Source of the DNA: Panorpa germanica
Lineage: Eukaryota; Arthropoda; Insecta; Mecoptera; Panorpidae
Assembly (NCBI GenBank): GCA_963678705.1
Contig: OY783209.1
Coordinates: 1,860,001-1,924,000 of the forward strand
Direction: 5' to 3'
DNA length: 64,000 bases
Numbering within the stretch: position 1 is the stretch's first letter; the number at the start of each line of letters is the position of its first letter. Position numbers and translations under genes: made by a program. Below, piece by piece: positions 22,946-35,058 of this stretch. Under the pieces are notes generated by a model. The model saw only the letters and a list, made by a program, of their open reading frames with translations. It did not search any database and had not been told where the DNA came from.

Positions 22946-25900
22946 GCACACACTACAATGAAAGTAGCTATAACTAATATATACCGTTAGCTCACCTGAC
23001 CAGAATGCAGTTGTAATATCTCTGGTCAGTGTTACCAACTAAATAAATGTAATTTCTTTACAATAATATGATCTTAATAACTGTGAAACAAACTAGCGCC
23101 ACAGTGTAGATATTTGGTACTAGTCTTCTTTGCATAAAATCGGAAATAAAAGGTAGATATAACATATCAAGGACAAACCCTTATTAGTTACAAACTAGTA
23201 CTTTGTTTTGGTACTAAACAAATATTACAAATTCTGTGTTAATATTAGTTCGCAGGTAAGGTATAAGTAAAATATGTAAAATATTTTTAAAGGCGTAGTA
23301 TAAAACACTAATTTTATATATTTAGGAAGCAGAACTTTTAAAACTATTCTATATGCTATAGGATTTGATTTCTGAATCAAAAGCAGCAATACACATCAGT
23401 TAGTTTTATGTTAAAATAATAAATAAATGAAAATGTGATTTGTTCCTTCCACAAAATATTTGAACCTAAATACTGAGAGGACTATTTATAGGCAACTTTT
23501 ATTACAGAAAACAATTTAATTAAAGCAATTTTAAAAATTAGCATATTGGAACGTAAACGGAATATTTAATGGAATGAAATATTAAAATAAATACGCGCGG
23601 CTCATATATCAATGTACGCGTAAAGGCAATTCAGAAAATTTTGGACGATTTATATATTCTTTTAATTTGGGTTTTTTCTAGTTCAACTAACATAGGCATG
23701 TATTTTAGGAAGTATCTATTTAAATAGAGTGTCCGTTGTTCTATTTGCTGCTGTATCAGTCTAATAGACGTCAGTGCGGAAACAACATTTAGCAGTCATT
23801 GTCAAACTGACACAAGAAAAAAATCGTTCACAAAGTTAAAAGAAATTTAGATCTCGCATTTATCTTATGTTCTAGTTTCTTACACAGATTTTGTTTCTTA
23901 TAATTATTCGTCCTATTAAATGCATCATACGGTAAGAGGTTAAATATTATGTACATACAGGATACCTTAAAAGAAAAAAATCATTGTAAAATATTATTTA
24001 ATATATATTTAAATAATTTTCCGGGCTTCCTAGGACTTTTCTCGCTCTTTTTATTACAATATATTATACACTATAATACTACAATATATTTATACCGATC
24101 TATATCTATGCCAACGCCATGCCTCCTCCTCTTCTGTCTCTACATCTTTCTAATCACTCTGAATTTATACTTAATTTTCTATTTTTATTAATCTTTAAAA
24201 AACTTCTTAACGTTTTTCGGGACTGTTTCTTTCTAATATCCTCCTTCTCTATTTCTTCTCTACTTTTTTCTTTTTAGAATTCATTCTCCTCCTCTTCTCA
24301 CTCCTTACTCGAATTGGACATTACTTTTCTTTTTCTATCATTATTCTTTTTTGTTTCCATTGATTCAAGGATCTTTTGGGAATACGACGGAGATGGAAAT
24401 GTCGATGCTTCTTTAGTAGCACGTTACAATTTAGTGGGATCTACATAGGTAAATTTAAGACAAGCAATCTTAATCAACAAAATATGAAGAGGTCTTGACG
24501 AATATGACCTAAGTGATTAAAGTCACCATGAAATTAGAGATGTTCATCTTTGAGCGTTCCAAACAAATTTCCTGCTTTGACAATAAACATGCCACTCTAG
24601 TTGTATGTTTAGGAATTTGAATCTTGAATCTCTAAGTGCCTTATTGGTGTTCTGCTTAATTAGTTATATACAAAATAAAATCACTCAATCAATGGGTAAT
24701 ACAACTGCAAATATATTAACACAAAATATCATTAAAAATAGACCAAGTTAATAAAGTAATAGATTTCTTTTTTAAATAAACAAATGTGACCCTTATTATT
24801 TCTATTTGGCTATCATTACGCTAAGTACGCGATGAAACAAAGAGCACCCTGCAACGAAGAGGATCGCTACTTACTCCTTTATGTCTCTATATTTGTTGGA
24901 AATGAAAGTGTTCCCTCTGACTATCTTAACTTTACGACTGTTTCTCTACTACATACTACATACTACATAACGAAGATGTCTTACGAACAAAAAACACTGT
25001 ACAGCTTATTTAAGTACCAACTTTAGGGTCTTGGATAACTCAAGACAAGTTTACCAACAAAAAAACCACTAAATATATTCATTCAAAATTAAGTTCTAAA
25101 TTGTAAAAATATGTTAATTTTGTTTTAAAATATTTAGTTGTACATTTACATTTTAGACGCAATTTCTTTAATCAACGGAACATTTTTGTGTTGTTTAGAG
25201 AATGTTTAGTTACTGTTTTCTCTTGTTAGATATATTACTGATACTATTCCATTTTCACACTGTGACGTCACATTTATATTGTTGTCCCTTTAATTTAACG
25301 ATTGTACTTAATACAAATAAAGCAATCTGTTACAGATAATTAGTACAAATTACCACATTATCTTACTTATTCGTTATAGTAATTTGAATGCAATTTCCAC
25401 CCTAAAGAACCGATCCGATCCCTCTCTGTGTTAGATCTTTAAACCCCCGTTTAATTGCCTGGTTTAGAGATTCTTATTCTATAATTACAAGTTGAATTTA
25501 CTGTTTCACTGTTTACACAACTGAATTTTTATTATTTTTAAACCAAGCAGAGCCATTAAAACATATCTTTTAAAGATAACAGCGGGGGTTTGAAGTGGGG
25601 GAGGTTTTATATCTTAGGGGTTCGATAAATTCCGGAAAGTTAAGATTATCGGTGGTTGTAACATTTAAAACAAGAGCTTAGAAGTAACACTTTATAAACA
25701 GCCTCAGAAATCATAATTACTATCTTCCAGGACTTCCAAGTAAGTCCTCACGAATCCAGGACCCTTGAAACATTATATATATGCCTGTAACTATCTCATA
25801 TTTTGTTATTTTAAGGAATTTTATCTTTACGAATGTACCTTCCTAAGGTTTTATGACCATAAGTTAAGGAAAGCGAGTTCCTTGGTCGTTCGTGGTTCCC

Positions 25901-26640
25901 TAGAGGTTTCAAAAAGTACCACCAGGGGTAAATTTTTGGAGACGTTTTTCTTCTTTCCTTATATATCCTTTAGACGTCGGACTTTTAGAGGGTTTTGTAT
26001 TGGAATGGTGTCAGATGTTTAGTGGGAATGAGTATGGAGAGTGGATGAATGGTGGGGGGTAATACATGGGGTGATGGTCACGTGTACTATGTCATCCCCT
26101 TAAACCTTCCACCTTTTCACTCCTTGTCGTCCCTGTCACATTTGTAGATCAGTCTTTTTCGCTAAGATTATCTCACTTCCTGTCACAATGTGTCAATATC
26201 TCGAGGAATTTAATTTTCGACACTAATTTAAAAAGACCTATGTATGTTTTCTATGTTATAACAAAATAGATCATAAAAAAATATATGGGAAATTTAAATT
26301 TTTATCCTTATTAAGAACAAACAATTAGAAATGGTGATTATTTGAAAACTTTATCGTTCTTTGAATAGCTGACGTAGTACTGAACTAGACTCTTGGGTTC
26401 GGGTTCAAAATTAAGTACACATAATTAATGGTTTTTCTAACATAACGAAAGTTATCTGGTACGTAAAAGATTTTACCTAATATACAACGTTTTGGAATTT
26501 ATTTAGTGCTTTTTGATGTCTCTTTTTACCATACTTATAAAATGTATTATTATATTATATTAATTGTTCGCCTTTCGGCTTTTCAATCTACATTCTTAAT
26601 ACATTTCATAGAACTTCAACTTGAAATTAAACTTAAACTA
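22946..26640. other. AT-rich non-coding DNA
   Basis: No gene recognised. Contains a small hairpin (CTGACCAGA / TCTGGTCAG, about 22998-23028), a pyrimidine-rich tract at 24190-24350 that might be LINE debris, and a GC-richer patch at 25860-26110 of unknown nature. Confidence 0.5.
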
Positions 26641-26779
26641 TTGTAGACCTTTTTATTTCCAAAAGTGCTTTTCTGCTTTTTCTTCTCTTGACCCTTCCTT
26701 CATTTTCATCGTTTCCTCACCTCTTGTCTTCTTTGTCTCTTCGTTTCTTTGTCACTTCAGATTAAAATCATTTCTGCTC

Positions 26780-27180
26780 TAGCGTTACTTTTCTATCCTC
26801 GTTCCTTTTCTCTATTTTCGCCATCCACCTTCCCTTCCCAGCCTCCCTTTAATAACTGCCCAATATTCTTCTCAATCATTACTTTTTTCTGACATGAAAA
26901 CTTAATGTGCTCCAATGTTTCAATCTCCGTTCCGCACATTCTACACAAGTTTCCTTTCTCTTCGTTTCCCAATCCTTCTCATGTTTTTTGTGTCTTTTTC
27001 TCTTAAGTAATATGGTATCTCTCTCTCCCAAATCCCTTTTATATCTTGTGTTGTAATTGCTCTTCTCGATTTTTTCCATTCTTTCATATTGCTGTATCTC
27101 CCTGTCTCTTCTCTTTAGCTCCTCTTCCACACTTGTGCCTCTTTCTCCTCTTCTCTCTGCCTCCTCTGTCGCCATTCCAT
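26780..27180 (-). pseudogene. R1-like LINE ORF2 C-terminal end, frameshifted
   Basis: The minus strand encodes, across shifted frames, EKIEKSNYNTRYKRDLGE, then a Lys/Arg-rich stretch, then LCRMCGTEIETLEHIKFSCQ. The C..CG...ET..H....C pattern is the zinc-binding motif near the end of ORF2 in R1/LOA-type LINEs, and KI..S.YN..YK is the conserved segment before it. Further on, IGQLLKGGWEGKVD matches LLKGDSEWKWW of the 59.7 kb copy. Frame changes show it is dead. Confidence 0.7.
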
Positions 27181-27751
27181 TACTTTCGTAATGCTCCTTT
27201 GCCTTATAAAATGTATTAAGGGCATCATTTCAAGGATTATAAAATCTTAAGCTATGAAATAATGAAATAAGACTGTTTTAAATTACCTATTACTATTGTT
27301 CCATAAAATATATGAGACTTTCTTTATAAGAATTTCTGGTGTCACAATAGATTTTTGTAGAATCAAAATCATACTATTTCTCTCATTTCGAGTTAGATTA
27401 ACTAAGCTCTTAAGCAATGCGACTATCACTAATACGATTACGTTTCTAGATTTATATTTAACTATTGAATACGTTATCTACAGAGGGGTTGAGACTCCCT
27501 TCGCTGTGATGATTGACACACAGTTATTATATTTCCAAACATTAGGAATTTTCAAATAAATCTTCCACACAATTTAACGCGGATGTAGATAAACATTCTT
27601 TTTCCTTTTGTATTATATTGACTGTACAGTTAAAGAAAATGTTTGCTCAGTTTTTTTTTTTATTTTTTTTTATTTTGGTTTATAGTTTAGTTTCTTTGCT
27701 GAGTGTACACATTTTAGCGATGTTAGGCTATAAAAAAAGTCCAATGCTTCG

Positions 27752-27838
<87 letters not shown>

Positions 27839-28547
27839 CCTCTATGTATTGGTATACATACTGCCATGCTTCATGTATAATATATAGTATATACGAGTAT
27901 TCAAACATTTCGGTCATTCCAGAACATTTGAGGAAATGAAGCCAGGACACTAACTGCACTACTCAAACTTTATTACTTATTGAATTTTGATGAAAAATAT
28001 TTAATCTTTAAAACGACAGGAGATAGGACAGTTCCATGTTGCCTTACTGTCCTTGTCGTTTTATTTAACATACGTAGTAGCCCAATGCCCAATGCGCAAT
28101 GCCCAAACGGAAACGGATATGTTCGTATATTTCTTGTTTAATATTGTTTACTGCGTTATTTCATAAGCAATTTAATAATTGAAACCATATTTCAAAATCT
28201 AATAAACAAATCTCTTTTAATATAAATGAATTTACTAGGTTATGGATAAAGATAACAATAAATATGTTTGGTATTGGCGACATGACGTTATAGTTTGACG
28301 ACAAGTCGTTAAAACTAATTAATTCACAGTGGAACCGACTACTTCATCAGTAGGATGCATTCTACTTGTTTCGCATTAGCACTCTGATTTCTATTGTTTT
28401 CTAACACACTTAGTTATATTTTTCATCTATTTCTTTAATATACTTTTACAACTCTGTTTTTTTCGGTAACAATTTTTTGTTATACGTTTCCATTCTAATA
28501 GATCTTTATTGTATGTATTTAATTATATAAATATAATATATAATTAA
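27181..28547. other. Non-coding DNA with long TA tract
   Basis: AT-rich. Holds T-rich runs, the TA microsatellite at 27753-27833 and small CCCAATGC-type repeats near 28080-28105. No gene recognised. Confidence 0.5.
27753..27833. repeat. TA microsatellite, about 40 units
   Basis: Uninterrupted alternating TA, the longest pure tract in the window. Confidence 0.95.
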
Positions 28548-28757
28548 TTATACAATATTATATGTATAATACCAGAAACAATACGACCCCCCTCGCACTC
28601 CTAAATTCTTATCAATGTTTAGCATTGACCTTTTCACCCGTGATCTCCACTCGTTGAAGGAGCGGATGGTTTTTGTAGTGTCCCCATAATTCTCCGGCAT
28701 TACGTTACTACCTTTCTCCACTTCAATCTCCAGTCCTGCGAGTGACATGCTTAACAC
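28548..28757 (-). pseudogene. Possible Myb/SANT-like second protein of a Harbinger element
   Basis: The open frame includes GDTTKTIRSFNEWRSRVKRS and then MLNIDKNLGVRGGSY. The pattern W..W/EWR..VKR...I......GGG-like resembles the Myb/SANT DNA-binding accessory protein that PIF/Harbinger elements encode beside their transposase. It lies about 250 bp downstream of a Harbinger transposase fragment on the same strand, which supports the reading. The frame is short, has no clean start, and the N-terminal helix is missing. The resemblance is weak by itself; the pairing is an inference. Confidence 0.35.
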
Positions 28758-29004
28758 ATTGCGGAAGGGATGGCAGCTCTTTGACTTTTATAATAGCATA
28801 GCCAATAGGACTTGGAATATCGATGTGTCCACAATGATATAAACAGAATTTGATTTTTCTTCTTTCTTATTCTTTGTCTTAGGTATTCTTGTTGTAGCTA
28901 TACTCATACTTATATATTAGGAATGGATTGTATTATTTTTTTTTATAAAAATAAGTAGGTTTTCAAATTTAAAGTGCCACTAAAGATTCATACGCTTTAT
29001 TTCA

Positions 29005-29298
29005 TCATTTACCGCTTGTTGTACGCTTTCTTATAGCTTGCGCATTTAAACAAAGGAGGCTCTGTCCACGAAGCTGTAAAGTCGCATTTGCTAAGTGGCA
29101 AGCAACCGTCATACAGCCTGTGCTGGAACATGCTATAGCTCTAGCTGAATCGTCCACTGATAACTCTCTTGCAGTAACAAACAATCTGCGGTTAATGTTC
29201 TTTTCGATGTATGGATGAAGCCAATACATTCTACGTCTGATTCGTCGTCTTCTAATAAAAGCGTGTGCTATAATCACATCTTCTTCATCAATTGACAT
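29005..29298 (-). pseudogene. Harbinger (HARBI1-like) transposase, N-terminal fragment
   Basis: The frame begins MSIDEEDVIIAHAFIRRRR, then RRMYWLHPYIEKNINRRLFV and TARELSVDD. An Arg-rich run followed by YW.HP......R...G/F....EL..D is the usual N-terminus of HARBI1-like transposases in animals. These are DDE-type nucleases that excise Harbinger elements together with a Myb-like partner. Homology stops after about residue 50, and the rest of the frame (SARAIACSSTGCMTVACH) does not fit. The DDE catalytic part is absent, so this is a broken remnant. Confidence 0.6.
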
Positions 29299-30006
29299 TT
29301 TCCCAATGAAAAAATGTGCTTTCTCAATGCTAAACTTCAGAGAAATTACCTTATTTGCAGCTTGTATGACGTTACGTGGACAGAACTGAGATGCAGAATA
29401 CGTCTAGCTTCATTTGTGACTTGTATGCAACTTACAAACGAAGCTGTCGTGAACAGTAAACCTAAGACAAAACAAAAGGAAAAAAAATAAAATAATATAT
29501 ATATATGTAGGATTTACATTTAATTATCCTGTAATAAATATTTGTTAAGCACGGCACGCAGAAGTTCAACAAACTATAAAACAAACAATGACGGATTTTT
29601 TTGTTGTTGAATTTTAAATGTTCGTGTCACTAGAACAACAACTGCAATGTAAACCAACACGCAGAGAAAATCTTTCTTCGCTGATATGTCACTCATTGAA
29701 TTTCGTATATAATCAATTAAACGACATAACACCTAACTACAAAAAATATAGCGCTGCCCAGGAATGATTTATTAATGCGTTAATAATTTCATCCAGCATT
29801 CCGTAAATTTTGTTAAATAATATTGCGATTGTTTAATGCTTTCCCGTTTAGCGCTTAAAATTTACGCAGATTCTTTAAAATTAATGTTAAAGTAATGTTT
29901 AGACAAAGAATGTAATGGTTACAATCATTTAAAAATATTTAGGAGTGTAGTTTTAATAACGATTTAAAAAACACACCAATAGAAAAAGGTGTTTCAAAAA
30001 GTACTA
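29299..30006. other. Non-coding DNA
   Basis: May include the 5' side of the Harbinger remnant (29330-29460 is GC-richer), but no matching ends were found. The rest is AT-rich. Confidence 0.4.
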
Positions 30007-30172
30007 AAGCCTCATTCCCACTCACTGTTTCCATATTTAATTTACTGTTTTTATTTAATATTGTAATCTAGATTTCAGGTTCTCGTTTAAGCATTCCTTT
30101 TCACATTTATGTTTTAATTTAAGTTTAGTTAATTTAGTTGGTGTGTATGCACCGTTAGTACAATATAAATAT
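30007..30172 (-). mobile_element. Family A element, partial copy 4
   Basis: Starts GCCTCATTCCCACTCACTG and stops after the GTTGGTGTGTATGCACCG block, so only the outer third of the element is kept. Confidence 0.7.
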
Positions 30173-31083
30173 GTTTAAATAAAAAAAGTATTAATGATAA
30201 TGATTTTTACTATCATCATTTATATCTATTCCGAATAATCCACAATGACACACAATAAATTTGATATAAAACTATGTGATATATATGTATAGGTCTAATA
30301 CAGAAGTATGACGAAATAGAAATAGTCGTGGTGATCTAGAAGAGAAGGCGAAGAGGCGAAGAGTCTAGGTTAGAGTGAGTTAAAGGAAATATCCCAATGT
30401 GATTCCAGTCGATAAACAATTAGGTTAAAACGATAGATAAAGAGTCAGCATAAATTGAAGTCTAGTGCCATCAGAGCAGAGTACCAGAGACCGTTGGCGT
30501 TGGTTGGTTGCTTGGTTGGTTTATTCTGTTTCTACATTGCCCCTTTATGAAGGAAAAACCACCCATCAACCATCAGTACCTCAATTCTTACCCTTCACCA
30601 TGATTACAGACCATATCCATTTCTACATTTATATTTTATTCCAGTTGTGACGCCAATAAGTACTTTATTACAAATCAAATGATATCTAGACACTTTCGTT
30701 ATCAGATGGAACTAGCTATTTTGTCTCTGGTGAATGGTTTATAAAGGGAAATGATAGTTTTAACGATAGAATATTAAATACGTTCAAAATTAATAAGGTT
30801 TTTATTAGAATGTGGACGTTACAAGCGATTTTATTAATAATAACTTTTTTGTAAATCAATTTATTCAATTGTAAGTTTTTCTTTTAATATTTATTTGACT
30901 GCATTACTTTTAATAGTTTAATTAGCACTTAAAACAATATATACATTTATAAACATTTACAAAACATAATTTACAACTTATAGATACGAGTATGGGTACT
31001 TAAAATAAAGAGATTAAATTAGTTTTATATATTTCTATAATTCTATAATCAATCTAATATCTAAGTCAACTATATATAGGCTT
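30173..31083. other. AT-rich non-coding DNA
   Basis: No gene recognised. Small GAAGAGGCGAAGAG-type purine repeats lie near 30340-30365. Confidence 0.5.
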
Positions 31084-31577
31084 AAGTACCATTCCCACTT
31101 ACTACTTTAATTTAATTTTGTATTTAATTTAAATTGTTTAGCATATGGCAATACGCGTAGTCATTCACAGTACTATTTTTAATTATATTTACTTTTTAAG
31201 TTTTCTTAGTTTTTTAGAACCTTACAAGGTCCAATGTCTTAAATTAAAAATATTAAATTAAGAAAAACTATATTATATTATAACCTCCAAAATGTGACAA
31301 TCTGTCAAAATGGAGTAGGATTTACTTTTAAAAAAAGTTCAATGTCAGTTTTTGAAAAATATAGAAGAGAAAACAATTTCTATTACTAATTGTTAATAAA
31401 AATAGCAATTTTAAATATTTCACATACACGATGCATACGCACCAACTAAATTAATTAAACTTAAATTAAAACACAAATGTGAAAAGGAATGCTTAAACGA
31501 AAACCTGAAATCTAGATTACAATATTAAATAAAAGCAGTAAATTAAATATCAAAACAGTGAGTGGGAATAAAGTTTA
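31084..31577 (+). mobile_element. Family A element, copy 5
   Basis: Full-length copy: CATTCCCACTTACTACTTTA at the left, AGTGAGTGGGAATA at the right. TTAA occurs next to each end (31082-31085; in GTTTAACG after the right end). Interior blocks match copies 2 and 3. Confidence 0.75.
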
Positions 31578-32864
31578 ACGCTTAACTATATAACGCTGAA
31601 AAACGTTATTTTAACGTTATTAAATAACAAAACAAATAATAACAGTTTTCCTGGCTCAAATGTTTAACAGTTTCACAAGAAATGTTATCAAGATTTGTAC
31701 GTATTTTGGTGTGTCTTCCTGATTTTATCTGATAAGTTACTGATAAATATTTCAAGTAACCTAACTAACTAATATAAAACATGATAAGTTATTTACAACA
31801 ATATGTACCGAATACATTTTTCCTATTATCACCAGTTAACTGACCACTTTAAGAATTCATCAAGTTCTATTAAATTCAAATGCACACCTCTATATTACCC
31901 ACTTGCAGACACTATAATAAAGTAAAAAAAGAAAAACTCTAGTAACTGGGTTTAGCAGTTCACAAAGCTCTGATCATAAAGAGCTCATACAAAAAATAAT
32001 CGTGATTTTCATTTAGGAATTACCATTTGTAATATTATAAAAAGATCATTATCCTATTGCATAACGAAGTAATGCTCAGTTTGGAAATGGAGTTTCATTC
32101 AGTCCGTATAATAAAACAATTTATTTAATGAAAAGTCGTAAAAGATATTTCTAATCAAATCTAACTTAAGGTAGTTCTAGTCAGTAGTAGAGACAATCGG
32201 AAAACAAGTATAGTTGGGTAATAAGTGTAAATGTTACCTCCACTTCTTATAGGATAGTATTTTATTGTTATCTTCTCAATATGTGTTAGCTAATATAACC
32301 TGGTAAAAAATCGAGTAAATATTCTTAATTTTAATACAAATTTAATAGACAAATGCGTAGTAAAATTAAAAACTGGATTTGTTGTGAATTTGTTTTGAAA
32401 ATTATTATACCTGGATCTGAATATTTTTTAATACCTGGTTCCAAAATATGCTTTAGAACTGTTCTAAAATTTATAGTTCTTTTTAAGAGTATATCTATAA
32501 TACAACTATATCCAATTTGAATCAGATTTAATTTTGTTATTTCTTTTATGTTTATTGTTATTACAGAATATACCATAATGGAACGTTATAGATATAAAAA
32601 GTGTGTTTAAAAGAATTAATGGAAACTGATTTAACTAGCTGCCGTATACAAACGAGTTGACAAATCTTGCTCATATTTGGCAAAGAAATTAAGTACAGTG
32701 CTAGCACTCACCGTACGGAAAAATGATTTTTATAAAATAATTAGCACATTAATAATTTCATATAATATTTACGGAATAAATTAAACTACATCATACGCTG
32801 TATATTATATTTGCATTTCTATTAAACAAATAAGTACATGCATCTCCAACCGCAACGATACTAG

Positions 32865-32910
<46 letters not shown>

Positions 32911-33330
32911 ATGTATGCAGCTGTCAATCAAATGTGAAAACCTCAGTAATTGTTTCAATCACGAAAGATTAAAGCTCGTGAACCGAGCACCGGTCGGGTT
33001 AACTAATGGTGTTAATATTCAATGCGTAGCGCCTAACATGTTCTGACGCAACACAACTAACAGCTAAATTCAACCGTGCAATTAAAACGAAATTAGTTCA
33101 AATGGATTTTTTTTTAAATATATGCTATTAGTAAGTTATGATTACATTTAAATTTAATTACATTAAATCTATCGTGTAGATTAAGTAATTAACGTAAGTA
33201 AATAAATGTTAGTGGTTTAAATGAATCTTATAGAAGAAGAATTTGACATTTATAAAATGGACAATACCATGATCTAGACACTTAATCCAATGAATCAAAC
33301 AAAGGGGCAACAATAATTGAGTAATCTGAC
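31578..33330. other. Non-coding DNA, probable intron
   Basis: AT-rich, with a TA/TG microsatellite at 32866-32916. The part next to the exon (about 32930-33075) is GC-richer and of high complexity, with no repeat match in the window; intronic control sequence is possible. Confidence 0.45.
32866..32916. repeat. TA then TG microsatellite
   Basis: TA units followed by GTGTGTGTGTATG. Confidence 0.95.
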
Positions 33331-33519
33331 CTGCTTTATTGACAGAAGGGGGTTGCTGCTGCTGCTGTTGCTGGACATGCACGGCGTGTTGCGTATGTTG
33401 AGGATGAAGTGCTAGTAATTTAGCCTCCGGTGGTTTGTGGGGCCCTACAGCAAGGGGTGGAGCACCCAATGCTGCCATTGTTGGTGCCGGCATCATCAAT
33501 GTAGACATCGCAAGCATGT
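33331..33519 (-). CDS. Candidate internal coding exon, Met/Pro-rich and Gln-rich
   Basis: On the minus strand, a TTGTATTTAG acceptor is followed by 189 bp and then a CAG|GTCAGA donor. The exon starts with two bases that complete a codon and ends with one base, so both flanking introns are phase 1 and the exon could be included or skipped without changing frame. It encodes MLAMSTLMMPAPTMAALG, then a Pro-rich part (APPLAVGPHKPPEAK), LLALHPQHTQHAVHV, a run of seven Gln and PPSVNKA. GC content is clearly higher than the surroundings, and nothing else in the window repeats it. Such low-complexity Pro/Gln segments are common in insect transcription factors and RNA-binding proteins. The gene was not recognised. 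The exon also holds TGCATG (Rbfox-type motif) on the sense strand. Other exons must lie outside the window or are too short to see. Confidence 0.55.
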
Positions 33520-34000
33520 CTAAATACAAGTGACGCGTTTTTACAAAATCTTCCGCCGTTTTGTCAACTGGTTTTTCTCTCTTGTATAAATAAATTTTGA
33601 TTTCGTTTATTTCACGGTTTTTTAAGTTGAAACTATTTTTTATTTATGTATGTATTTTATATACATACATATACTTTTTGTTTTGAATTTGTTAAATATT
33701 TATTTAAAAATATGAATTTCTTTTTTGATCACTGACTTCTTGCACTTTCGAAATTAAAGAGAAATTTGTTGTAGTGAATTTTGAAAACTTTAAATAAAAA
33801 TAAAATGAACGGATTGTTTTTATTTGACCATTAGGATCTGTACTTTTCACTTTGAATAATTTTCAGCAACAACAATAGTTTTCCAAACAAATTGTGTTAA
33901 TTATTGGAGCTCGCCGTTATGCACATAATGTTTATAAATGTTAATTTTCACAAAACTTCTAAAATATATTACTATTCATATCACAACAAATATTTGTGAT
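33520..34000. other. Intron or 3' UTR between two candidate exons
   Basis: AT-rich. On the minus strand an AATAAA (33819-33824) lies about 180 bases after the stop at 34001. No repeat family seen. Confidence 0.4.
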
Positions 34001-34215
34001 TCACTGTTCCGCGTAGGGCGCAACGAAGGGTGGCAGACCGTAGCGTAGGGGTAGTTTGGTCTGTATTAAATTAGGTAAATAATAATGTAGTGCTGGTACG
34101 GTGTGGGTATAGTGTCGTGTTAGTGCGTAATAACCGTTACGTCCACGTCCACGTATAATGTGTGTGCTTCCACCAACCCGCAGATCTATACTGATGTTCG
34201 CGGCACGCACATTCC
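34001..34215 (-). CDS. Possible alternative last exon
   Basis: The minus strand is open to a TGA at 34001-34003 and reads NVRAANISIDLRVGG, then STHIIRGRGRNGYYALTRHY, and ends LPLRYGLPPFVAPYAEQ. Composition is GC-richer than the flanks. An acceptor CTGCTAGTAG just before 34215, with a CTAAAAC branch-like site upstream, would start the exon in phase 1, the same as the 33519 acceptor. An AATAAA lies about 180 bases beyond the stop. RGRG and Tyr/Pro-rich tails occur in RNA-binding proteins, but no family was recognised. The 5' extension of the frame (to 34390) is GATA/GAGA simple sequence and was left out. It may be chance. Confidence 0.28.
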
Positions 34216-35038
34216 CTACTAGCAGTTTTAGCAATATACAGATGAAAGACGGGTAGTTAAAATAAGGATGGTGGGGATGATACACCAATGAGAGAGATAG
34301 ATTGATATAGAGAGAGATAGGTATATCAGGTGGTGTGGTGTGGTGTTGTGGTATGAGAGAGTGAGAAACTTTAACTCTACGGAAACACAAAAGAGGGGGA
34401 GGTAAACGGACTCCCTTTTTTCAAACAGACACTGTTGCTTTTTGAAATTATAAACATTTATCTTAGTGTAAATAATTAAACGAACATTTAACAACACTTT
34501 AATAGTAAAATTATTTTTTCGTTTATTTTAAATAACGACAATCAGTGCAATCAAGCTTTTTTTTTATATATATTTCAAAATATGAAATTTAGTGATAAAA
34601 TATTTATAAATTTCTTTTTCAATAATTCAAATAAATGTAAAATAAGATTTTCAAAAAATAAAAATATAAAAATATTTTTGTTTATTTAATTATTTGAAAT
34701 AGTTTAATAATTTGATATTAAACAAAGCTCACATTAAGCACACTGGGTGACTAGCGCCTACTTTTAAACACGAATATGCTCTAACTGAAGCTTTCGAGAA
34801 TACTGAAAGCTTTCATCCCTTCTACTTTACGGCCAGCTCCTCCCACCACCACTAGTAAACTATAAAATGCGCGCTCATTCTAATACGAAGTATAACGAAT
34901 AAAGAAACGGAAATTTGCGAATAGTACCGAATGAATTTACCCGATTCCTCTTTATTCACAATGACTCCAACTGCTGATGCGTGAGACACGCCAGGACGGA
35001 TGCAAGCGCGAATTATTCACAAATATGAAGTAATTAAA

Positions 35039-35058
35039 TACACACACACACACACACA
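35039..35058. repeat. CA microsatellite
   Basis: About ten CA units. Confidence 0.9.

Noticed and set aside
24190-24350. Pyrimidine-rich tract as a further LINE end
   Set aside because: The minus-strand translation is Lys/Glu-rich but lacks the C..CG...ET..H motif seen in the three accepted copies.
27618-27959. Three frames rich in Ile-Tyr repeats
   Set aside because: Translations of the TA microsatellite. The same applies at 4872-5060 and 12168-12416.
34220-34497. Minus-strand frames upstream of the possible last exon
   Set aside because: They read through GAGAGATAG-type simple sequence; no domain and no splice support.
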